From positions 5,688,741-5,752,740 of the forward strand of contig NC_064038.1 in the NCBI RefSeq assembly GCF_932526225.1: a stretch of DNA of 64,000 bases. Reading direction: 5' to 3'. A model generated the notes under the pieces. It was not told the origin of the DNA. It made no database searches and saw only the letters and a list, made by a program, of their open reading frames with translations. The translations under genes were made by a program, and so were the position numbers. Positions 55,246 to 64,000 of this stretch are shown here, piece by piece. Source of the DNA: Nematostella vectensis. Taxonomy: Eukaryota; Cnidaria; Anthozoa; Actiniaria; Edwardsiidae. How positions within the stretch are numbered: the first letter of the stretch is position 1; the number at the start of each line of letters is the position of its first letter.

Positions 55246-58200
55246 GGTTAGATTTAGGGCTAGGGTTAGGGTTTAGGTTTAGGGTTAGGGTTAGGGTTAG
55301 GGTTAGGGTTAGATTTAGGGCTAGGGTTAGGGTTAGATTTAGGGCTAGGGTTAGGGTTTAGGGTTAGGGTTAGATTTAGGGCTAGGGTTACAACACAGAG
55401 AGATGAGGAGAGAGACGCGCCGTTGTAAAAATCGAGGAAATGACGCACATGGCGAAAACATCTAGAAATGGCAAAGTTACTCACAAAACTTTAGGACGTA
55501 GGAAGTTACTTAGGGACGTGGCAGTTGCAAAGAATGAGGAAATCACAGAGTATGGCCATAGCAGTGAGTCATTCACGTAGTGTAGGACAAGCAATTCAGT
55601 GCAGTGAGTCACTTACTTGTTATATAAAACGATATCAGGTTTCCACACAAAACTCGGGTCTATGTTAATTGACGTAAGTCCGCCGAAATGTGACGAGTTC
55701 CATGAAAGCATAGAGTCCTTCCAAGTCTGCGTGTAAGCAAGACATCTCTTAACTATGCAAGCTAGCTTTGGTGCGCGTTTGGAAGAGAGAGATTGGGGGC
55801 AAGATGATTCGCACGACCTGCACGGCTTATCCACCACTCAGAACCAATCACGCACCAAATTATGACGTCACTATTGACGTCACACACAACTTACTTGTTG
55901 TACAATACCATATCAGGTTTCCATAGGAACGAGGGGTCGACATTAATAGCGGTGATACCGCCGTGTTTTGCCGGGTCCCATTTTAACCAGGCGTCCGTCC
56001 ATGTCTGACGGCACAGCAAGACCATGTTAGGACCGGAAATGACGTCATATCCAGGGAAGGCTAAACGGGATGACGCCAGCAAGGGTGGCGGTAACGTCAT
56101 GGTAAGGGTGCATAAACTAGTGATGACGTCATAGGACGGGTGTATAAGACTGGGAATGGCGTCCTAGGAACGGTGTATCACGTCTTGAAAAGGGTGTATT
56201 TTGTCATAGGAATGGTGTATAATTCAGGGTATTTTGCTATTGGGATGGTTCGAGGGACTGGAATGAAGTCAGAAGGGTTTATAAAACTGGGGAGGAGGTT
56301 ATAGGAGTGTATCAGACTGCATCTTTTGGACCGACCATTCAATATCTGATGTGTAGGTGACGAAATAAAAAAAATTATAATAATCAATTAAAAAATATGG
56401 AACAAGACAAAAGGTCATATTGAAATTCCAAAAAAAAAATATCAACAATCAAACAAACCGTTAACAATCGGACAACCCAAAAAATCGAGCAGAAAAAAAT
56501 CTGTCACTCTTTCATGTCAGATCTCAAATGGGCGGCCCCTTAAAAAGGGTGTTCGACGTGAAAACGGGTTGTATTTAAATGGTATAAAGCAAAGTGGGTT
56601 GGCGATAATAATGGTGTCTTTGAGCACGTGCGTTGAGCTTGCATCACTCACCTGTCTAACCCACACATTAGTTGTTAAGATTTGATTTCTCTCGTCCTAA
56701 AATAATGGAGGAAAGATTCAGTTCACTTCCACTATATCGTCAGCCTATTCATAACTAATTGTCAGGGGCGGATCTAGCTTTTCGCTAAAGGGGAGGTTTG
56801 GCTCAGTGACAAAGGGGGGAGGGGGTAATTTTTTGGTTACATATGACTTGCTCACAGCCCAAAATGGGGGTGGGGGTGGTATGGTGGGGGAGGTTAACCC
56901 CCCAAACCCTCCCCCTAGTTCCACTACTGATTGTAGTGTTTATAAGTAGGCATTTACACGATCTGTTTTTTCGGAAGCACTAAATCAATATAAAGCCCAA
57001 TCTAAAATACACCTATTCAAGAGAGTATAAGATATCATATGCTCTTTTGACCTATTTCAAAAAGGTTGTCAGTGCAAAAGACAAAGAGCGATTGCAGATG
57101 GCGGCTCTACGACCGAAAGGTAATTATGGGTAGTAATTTGTGTAAAAAAAAATAAGGTGGTAAATAAACTCAAGGGAATTCAGAACCATACACAATTACA
57201 TTTTATTGTAGTCGTGTGTTTTATTTATTTCTGAATTTGGAACAAATATATTTTGGGATTGTTTGTAGAACTGCCATTTGTTAATCAACGTCAATTATCA
57301 ATTTGCCGTCTTTTGAAATAGGTGTATGACAGGGGTGTAGCCAGGGGGGTGGCCCAGGGCCCCCCCCCCCCTTCTAGCAGCCAAAAATACAGTAAATGTA
57401 TGAGTCACTATTTGAAATACAGGAGAAAATGCCTTCACCGGGCCTTTTGGGCCCCCTCCTGTTAAAAATCCTGGCAACGCCGCTGGATGCACCTACTTAG
57501 AATAAGGTTGCACTCTGAGAATCACGTGTTTTAGCCCGCAGTGCTTCATTGGTATCAAAAAATGAAGAAATAATCGTATAAAGATATCCAGGTTTGGCAT
57601 TCTTGTTTAAGTGCCCGTGATTACTCGCTTCCAGAGACCAGGATAAAATCATTTATACGTTATCCACGAACAACTGCGGACTACGACACACGAATTCCCG
57701 AGTACAAACTTACTTGGAATAGCTGTTTGTTAAAGACATGCACAAGAAACCAGAGTTCAGGAGAACCTTTTTCGCCCTTTTGGCAAAAACATTGTAACAG
57801 CAAATATTGAAATATTGGCGTGTAGAGATTAAAGGACATTGCTAAATGACAATGACCCGGAATCGCGCAATACTTTGATAAATAGTGCCAACAGTAGAAA
57901 AAAGCTTTTCTTGCGTTAGGAAGACAAGGCGCGTATACAGGTGGGCGGGGGGCACAAACCCACCCAACCACCCCTCCCTCTGTTGTGCTGAAAAGTGAGT
58001 CATTTCTTAATGAAGGATCGTCAACCTCTATCCATTTTCCATATGATAGCTGTGACGGCCAATTATGCACGAGTATGCTTATAAGGACAATGTTCATATT
58101 GTTGTTTGCAATAAATTCGATCTGCGGAATAAAAAAAGGCTATATCCCCCGTAGCTCAGCCATAACAAGGCTAGAAAAATACGGGAATTTGTATGCAAAG

Positions 58201-60931
58201 AAGACAAAATAGCCCCAGGGTCCGTCCATGGAAAGGAACTTGTCTATAACACGATGACTCATTAATTCATTTAACCCTGCCTCTCTAAAATCTGATCAAC
58301 ATGGAACCTCTCCCCAGTATACCGTTAATCGACAATTAATGAGAACATAGGTCCAATTTGTCAAGACGAGATGAACTGATCTGTCACTGAATTCCCCCAG
58401 CCCTATCAATATGGGGGATATAGGTGGGTTCAGGAGGATAAAACTTTTGAGTACATACCATATCCAGGACTTCTTTGAGTGCAATCCCAAACTTAGCGGA
58501 AACAGCCTGTGATTGGTTGAGCACGGGCCGTGTTTCCTTGTTATAGTCTTTAAAGAGCACCTTCATCAGTTCATCTTCATAACGTGTAATGTTTGCTGCC
58601 ATAGCAACTGCGATAAATAAACAGATTTTAGTGTCAAACAAGTGCGAATTGAGTTCAAGTTATTTGTCGGTTTTAAAGCCTCCAGGGTATAATTTAGCAT
58701 CGATGCGTTTTTTTGTGTCTTATCACCGTGTACGTATAAATTTATTGTCATAGATACACCGATTTGATAGGTAATAAATTATCTCATAAAACGCAGTGGC
58801 TATATGCCCGACAGTCGGAAAAGGTTCTCAGTGGACTAAATGCCCGATAGTTTCCAATTTGTTTAAATAAGCCAGTATATTGTCAGCCTTGTGAGTTCAA
58901 ATTATCCTATATATAAAAGAGCAAGCGATTCTGAATTGAGCATTGTTGTCGAAATTTAATGTTTTTCCTTGCTTGTACAAAAAACACTAATATCACAATT
59001 AGTGACCCTTGAATTTTATCTGCTACAATTCTACAATAGCAGTCGGTTGAGGTTTATAGTGCAAAAAAACATAAAATTCCAACAAAAAAGCTCAATTTAG
59101 GTTGAAAATTTACCGTGATATTTTAGCAAATCGAGAGCCGTCGACATTTTGCAGTATATTGTAGAAAATTCCCAAGTGCCACTAAAATTACGATTTTATG
59201 GTGAACACAGAAATCATTCAACATCGATAACAAAGCTTAACTCATTTACTTGCATGCCTTTTCTCAACAAATATAAAATACTTTGAACTCACCAGGTCGA
59301 CAATTTGTTGATTTATTTGAATAAATTAAGAACTTTCGGGCATTTAGTCCATCGAGGACCTTTCCCCACTGTCTGGCATATAGCCACTGCGCTCATACTC
59401 AGAAAAAGTATAGATTGGTAAGCCCCTATTAATGAAGAAATACACCCACTAGGATGCAGATTGTTATGTTTCGATGTTGATTGTGAGAGGATCGTGATTG
59501 ATGAAGAAAAAAAAAGGAGAGGCGTTTTTTTTATGTTGATAAAGTAAAAGAAGTAAAAACAAAAAGCAAAGTTCAATGATGAAGATGATAAGAAAAAGAG
59601 AAAGACGACGTGAAAGAGTGAGGATGAAAAAGAAGTAACAAGTCGAAAAGAGGAAGAAGGAATAGAAAAAGAAGAAGAAAAAGAAAGTCTACGTAGAAAA
59701 AGAAGAATAACAGGAAGAAGAAGAAAAAGAAATAGAAGAAGTAAAAGAGAAAGAAGAAGAGAAGGAAAAAGAAAAAAGAAAAGAAGGAAGAAGAAAAAGG
59801 CAGCACGAAAATGGAAAAAAGTAAAGCAAATAAAATAGACAAAAACTGGCAAGAGTTATACACGGGATATTTCAGTAAATGTAGATTTTTCTTGGGGGGA
59901 AGGGGTGCGAAATCCGAAAAAAGTGGACCTAATTTTTCCGGGGGAAGGGGGGGGAGTGATTTCTCTGATAAAAATCTGACCACCCACGAAAAAAAAAAAT
60001 GTTTTTTTTAATGCCTTTGCAGTATTTCCACGGGACGTTTATTGTCGTATTCGGCTACATACCAGAGTGATCTAGCTTATGCTTTATAGTTTTGCCTACA
60101 AATAGCACGTCTATTGAGACCCGAAAGTGGACCCTTCGCACCCCCTGTACCCCCTCTGGGTACCGGCCTGAAATGTATACTTTCTGAACCCATCAGGCAC
60201 AGTCTAACAAGTCTAGATAGAAAAAGAGATTATTGATTTGTTGCTTGAACATATTCAGCATCTTTATAGTAGAATTAGACAGAACATAAACGTGAATACA
60301 CATAAGCATTGTCCTGTGTTTTGATAGTTTGATAAAGAAGACAATTTGCCACGGGCCAGAGAAAGAGTTAATTAATTTAACACTAAGGTATGTAAAAAAA
60401 CAGCTGACATGTTTGATTCCTATAGAAACCTAAAAACATATAGTTTTAACTTAATTATTGACACACAACCTCAAACAAGTCTAAAACCACTGTTTTTTCC
60501 GATTGTGGTATACGTTATCCGTTTGAATTAACTTTTTATCAAGGCATGGAAATTTACCAAGTTTCTTGTCCAGACGATAACTTGAAAGCAATAGGTTCGA
60601 TTGCCGTATCAAAGTAATCCTGTTTGCTCTTTTAATCTAGGAGGTTTACTATTTCATGTTTCTTTAACTTCAAACAATAAACACTTTAAAGAAGTGTTCG
60701 GCATATATCGCGGCGTAAGAGATACACCTAGTCAAAGGAGATGATACTCGAAATTAAAGGTCATGGTAACAGAAGTAAACAAGGCTATTTTTTTAAAATA
60801 TAGGTCTTAGACAAGCAGAACTTGATGATATGTCAAAGAGCATGCCAAGGTTAAGCTACTCACGAAATTAACTCACCGTGATGGGAAAGAATAAACACAG
60901 AAACACAAGTCAAAAACAACAACATTCTCAT
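53093..60931 (-). CDS. Nicotinic-receptor-type alpha subunit (Cys-loop ion channel)
   Basis: A plasma-membrane pentameric ligand-gated channel subunit. Exons: 60877-60931 (signal peptide MRMLLFLTCVSVFILSHH), 58459-58607, 56652-56696 (DERNQILTTNVWVRQ), one of the alternative exons 55895-56004 or 55617-55726, and 53093-54149. Phases join to 471 residues. The Cys-loop is C-KIDIQYFPFDTQT-C (13 residues between, about 156-170). The adjacent pair in YSCC (about 222-223) marks an alpha-type ligand-binding subunit. Four membrane helices follow; M2 begins GERISLVVTVLLGMTVFM, as in cation channels. The M3-M4 loop is about 110 residues and basic. The ligand need not be acetylcholine. Introns hold an interstitial telomere-like array and several MITEs. 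Confidence 0.93.
54830..55390. repeat. Interstitial TTAGGG-type array with higher-order variant units
   Basis: About 560 bp of (TTAGGG)n mixed with regularly spaced variants: gatttagggctaggg and tttaggg. The order (TTAGGG runs, then TTAGATTTAGGGCTAGGG) recurs about 12 times, so it is an organised higher-order repeat rather than plain telomere DNA. It lies in the intron between the alternative exons and the last exon of the receptor gene. Confidence 0.95.
55617..55726 (-). CDS. Alternative receptor exon 4b (110 nt)
   Basis: Encodes TWKDSMLSWNSSHFGG through FVWKPDIVLYN, the segment after loop D up to loop A of the ligand-binding domain. It is bounded by acceptor tacacgcag and donor aacaa|gtaagt. 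It has the same length and phase as 55895-56004, so only one of the two can be used in a normal transcript. Confidence 0.85.
55863..56131. promoter_or_regulatory. Cluster of four perfect TGACGTCA palindromes
   Basis: Matches at 55863, 55875, 56040 and 56124 flank exon 4a within 269 bp. The last ones sit at the start of a degenerate tandem repeat (gacgtcatagg/ggtgtataaaact-like, about 56090-56310), so the cluster may be repeat-driven. A regulatory role is inferred only. Confidence 0.4.
55895..56004 (-). CDS. Alternative receptor exon 4a (110 nt)
   Basis: Encodes TWTDAWLKWDPAKHGG through FLWKPDMVLYN. It is bounded by acceptor gtgccgtcag and donor aacaa|gtaagt. Its length and phase equal exon 4b (55617-55726), and both join in frame to DERNQ... 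upstream and N-VNDEDRG downstream. Confidence 0.87.
56763..56929 (+). mobile_element. CAGGGGCGGATC MITE family, copy 2
   Basis: Inverted ends caggggcggatctag and ctagttccactactg, with the 5-base flank repeat ATTGT on both sides (56758-56762 and 56930-56934). The interior matches 43262-43401. Confidence 0.8.
57051..57322. mobile_element. MITE with CCTATTTCAAAA ends, copy 2 of the 16231 family
   Basis: The ends cctatttcaaaa and ttttgaaatagg are perfect 12-bp inverted repeats. The next bases (gttgtcagtgcaaaaga, gagcgattgcagatggc) resemble the element at 16231-16462. Confidence 0.7.
57330..57485. mobile_element. CAGCGGCGTAGCCAGG MITE family, copy 2
   Basis: Inverted ends caggggtgtagccagg and cctggcaacgccgctg. 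The interior is the complement of 52642-52786 (cttctagcagccaaaaatac). It lies 7 bp from the preceding MITE. Confidence 0.8.
57918..58020. mobile_element. Half copy of the 45847 MITE family
   Basis: Text aaggcgcgtatacaggtggg, a C/G-rich middle, then gagtcatttcttaatgaaggat resembles 45847-45920 (caggtgcgtacacagggggg, then gggtcatttcttattgagga). The far end was not found. Confidence 0.5.
59510..59820. repeat. Purine-rich (GAA/AAG) low-complexity stretch
   Basis: Nearly pure purine on the plus strand for about 300 bp (aaagaagaagaaa and variants). Minus-strand frames here are Ser/Phe/Leu-rich artefacts. It lies in receptor intron 1. Confidence 0.85.
59873..60170 (-). mobile_element. CAGGCC-ended repeat family, copy 2
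   Basis: The most complete copy of the family seen at 50408 and 19376. On the minus strand it starts caggccggtacccagag and contains ctcaatagacgtgctatttg, aataaacgtcccgtgg and ggaaaaattaggtccac. Confidence 0.8.
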
Positions 60932-63251
60932 CTTTAGGTTTGATGAAGTATAGTCACGCTTCTTCGCAACTCAAATCCCTTGCTCTGAAGGCAACAATCC
61001 TGACAAAAAAATTAACATAGTTAGAAAGTTAAGATGAATCTTTAGTATAGGAATCTTAATGAAATATTATTTGAAGAGAGTAGAGAAATGTCAGCAAAAC
61101 TGGATGAGTTACAAAAACCTACTCACTTTCACAGTTCTTGAAATTCTAAGGAGCTCAGTGAGGTTTTCTCGTGAAAAAGCGGGCTGTCGTTCTGAATCGT
61201 GATGATCTGTTGTGCACCATCGGGTTATGAAATGCTCCGTTGACGTTTTACAATAGTAATTCCGCATCCCACAGGGCTTGAAGAATGATAATTAAAACTC
61301 ACCGTTGCCATAGTTATTGCTATAGTTCAGATATTAGGCAAGTCGTTATATCTGCCTAATGAAAAGAAAAGGTTTATTACTTTTCCGGATAAGGTAAATA
61401 GAATCACACCTAGTGAAAGGCAGCAGCTAATAAACACGACAAACAAACAAAAATCAGTTAGTTTTCAACTTAAGGTGATTATGAGGCTAAGGAAATCACT
61501 TTTTAATAGCTTTTGTTTGGATAAATGCGCGCTGCGGACAGTTAGGTGTAATATGAAGAAGTCATCAAAGCCTATGACTATAACTGAATACTTCTAGGAA
61601 GGCACTTAATAAAACTAAACTTATTTCTGGTTAGAAAAAGAGTAAGTTCTAGAATGTAAACGTAAAACATCAGTGTCTAATAGGAGGAAACTCTACTTCT
61701 TTCGATAATGGTTATTAAAAAGATTGAAATATGAATGAAACCGAGAAGAATACAGCCTAAGTATAATAAGGATATAATCTCTTTTTCATAAAGGGGATAT
61801 TGTTTAAAAAAAACAAGCTAACAAGAAAAAAAAACAATGAATGTCCAATTATATATTTAAAGAAGAGTTCCACTTTTTCGGAAGAGTTTGATTTCTAATA
61901 GAGTATGAAATATAATTAAATGGCGTGAGAAATTAGGATGTTATCATTATTAATGGTTAGCGGGCGGCCTCTTTAAAAAAATGGAGAATTTCTTGTTTAA
62001 TTAAAAAATTATTACACATTCATCCATGATTTGTAGACAGCCCATCGATTTTCTTTCTGTCCTTTTTGTCTTTGATTTTGTCTTCCTGAGCTAAAGTCAA
62101 TGATGTTTTTTTTTTCAGGAAGTTCATGCGAGGCTTTCGTTTTACTGTTTTAATAAGACCAATTTATACTCAATTTGTACCACATATATTCACAACAGTG
62201 TAAATCGTGGGTGTTTAGATATTAGCAATAAATTTTTTTTCTTGCTTGATAAACCTTAAAAATAAAGAAAACCATTGATAAAAATTGGGTTTGGCTCGGG
62301 CCTCTAAAAGTATCAGAAGGCAGGATATAGTGAAAGGTTTGATTCAATTGATTCTCCTGAAAATTCAAAATTCAATCCCTATCTAGAGTGTTTTACGTCT
62401 TCCCTGAAATAACACCACTGGCAAAAATCAGGGAGATGACAATGTTTGTAAGTACTAAATGCGAATAAATTTATTAATTTCAAGGCAATCCGGAAGGAGC
62501 TAAGTATAGTTGAAGTAGAATGTAATTTCTACCTTCAATCAATGAATAAAATCAAGCGGTGATAATTGTCAACGGGAAGTTAAGGCCAAGGGACCGGAGG
62601 TGTGGAACTTCCATGAAAACAAACGGGCTTGATCGTCGGCAAAATCTATTTTAACTTTTAAGGCGATTGTTACACCCAATAGAGATAACACATTGGATGT
62701 GGTCAAAGCAATTTGTCTAACCTTAAAAGATAGCACTGTCACTTAATGTTACGCGCTCCGAAGGCTTATGGTTTACTGTACAAAGAGTTTTGGGTAAGGA
62801 TAAGAAGAATGAAGGCAAAGGAGGTTATCGGAGGGGGATTATTCATCAAAGAAGGCCAATCACGCCGCCATTTTATGCTCCCGCTTAATGGCGAGTCACG
62901 CAAAGCATCCATTTCCATCGGCTAATTCAAGCGAGTAACCAAGATATTTTCAATCAAATATCGTCAATAACATATCAGACTTAATTCTTAGATTGCTATT
63001 TTGAAGTTTCCTTTCGAAAAAACCGGTGTAATTTCAATGAGAAAAATAACAAAGGAGTGGGTGATCGACATTCTTTTAATTTGTTTTAGCTCCACGGCGA
63101 ACACGATGAGCGTCAGGTTCTTCGTTTGTTCTCTATGAAAATAAACTAATCGGCAACAGACCGTCAGCTCGCGCAGGTTAGATAACGCGCACGCATTTCT
63201 TGCCGACGTCACGTGATAAGGATGTCCTCATTTGATGTTTTCTCATGTACC
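60932..63251. other. 5' flank of receptor gene, no gene seen
   Basis: AT-rich, with no conserved exon on either strand. It presumably holds the receptor promoter and any 5' untranslated exon, which I could not place. Confidence 0.55.
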
Positions 63252-64000
63252 AAGGCGCGATTCATACGTAGTGCTCCAGGTTTGACGAATCTAAGGCGCG
63301 ATTCATACACAGTGCTCCAGGTTTGACGAATCTAAGGCGCGATTCATACACAGTGCTCCTGGTGTGACGAATCTAAGGCGCGATTCATACGTCGCGCTCC
63401 TGGTATGACAAATCTAAGACCCGATTCATACGTCGCGCTCCTGGTGTGACGAATCTAAGGCGCGATTCATACGTAGTGCTCCTGGTGTGACGAATCTAAA
63501 GCCCGATTCATACGCAGTGCTCCTGGTGTGACGAATCTAAGGCGCGATTCATATACAGTGCTCCTGGTGTGACGAATCTAAGGCGCGATTCATACGTCGC
63601 GCTCCTGGTGTGACGAATCTAAGGCGCGATTCATACGCAGTGCTCCTGGTGTGATGAATCTAAGGCCCGATTCATACGCAGTGCTCCTGGTGTGACGAAT
63701 CTAAGGCGCGATTCATACGCAGTGCTCCTGGTGTGATGAATCTAAGGCCCGATTCATACGCAGTGCTCCTGGTGTGACGAATCTAAGGCGCGATTCATAT
63801 ACAGTGCTCCTGGTGTGACGAATCTAAGGCGCGATTCATACGTCGCGCTCCTGGTGTGACAAATCTAAGGCGCGATTCATACGCAGTGCTCCTGGTGTGA
63901 CGAATCTAAGGCCCGATTCATACGCAGTGCTCCTGCTGTGACGAATCTAAGGCGCCATTCATACGCAGTGCTCCTGGTGTGACGAATCTAAGGCCCGATT
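63252..64000. repeat. 41-bp minisatellite running off the window end
   Basis: About 18 units of aaggcgcgattcatacgcag followed by tgctcctggtgtgacgaatct. Variants are spread through the array (gcgcg/gcccg, cgtcgc/cgcagt/tacagt). It continues past base 64000. Confidence 0.95.

Noticed and set aside
59313-59983. Phe/Ser/Leu-rich minus-strand frames that look membrane-like
   Set aside because: They are the complement of a purine-rich low-complexity stretch.
63252-64000. CRISPR-like regular repeats
   Set aside because: The whole 41-bp unit repeats, with no unique spacers.

Overview
This window is metazoan nuclear DNA: spliced genes with GT-AG introns, no operons, and many small DNA-transposon derivatives. 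Several things point to an anthozoan cnidarian, most likely a sea anemone: a compact mix of ancient animal genes, an intronless class A GPCR, a Ly6-type secreted or anchored protein, an orphan PAN/apple-type exon, TTAGGG-type interstitial repeats and poly-C/poly-G tracts. That assignment is inference from gene style, not from a search. A run of exactly 200 N (20382-20581) looks like a scaffolding gap of unknown true size.

Layout. 1-4.8 kb: gene-poor, with an 880-bp long-inverted-repeat element. 4.8-5.8 kb (+): single-exon GPCR. 6.8-17.0 kb (-): the first 12 exons (420 codons) of VPS45; its last third is not visible in the window. 19.5-23.3 kb (-): GPI-type alkaline phosphatase with its middle exons lost in the N gap. 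24.06-25.29 kb (+): three-exon Ly6/uPAR-domain protein. 26.6-27.5 kb (-): EMC2. 28.06-32.8 kb: MRPL37-like (+) convergent with ABCD4 (-). 33.96-38.75 kb: a broken Gypsy-type LTR retrotransposon (-) sitting in the last exon of an unrecognised, decayed multi-exon gene (about 43.9 to 33.9 kb, -) whose intron holds a 1.09-kb perfect ATT repeat. 44.1-49.7 kb: a second, diverged MRPL37-like (+) / ABCD4 (-) pair. 50.3-51.3 kb: nested MITEs and an orphan PAN exon. 53.1-60.9 kb (-): nicotinic-receptor-type alpha subunit with two equal-length alternative versions of one exon and an interstitial telomere-like array in an intron. 63.25 kb to the end: a 41-bp minisatellite.

The most unusual signal is a recurrent pattern. 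Tandem repeats in this window repeatedly contain copies of a neighbouring gene's exon edge together with its splice site or stop codon. It is seen at five of twelve visible VPS45 exons (6, 8, 10, 11, 12), at alkaline phosphatase, at the Ly6 gene, at the convergent 3' ends of MRPL37 and ABCD4, and as a single copy behind the GPCR. The nicotinic receptor carries a whole-exon version of the same process. I know of no named class for this exon-edge-seeded tandem duplication, and it deserves a genome-wide test.
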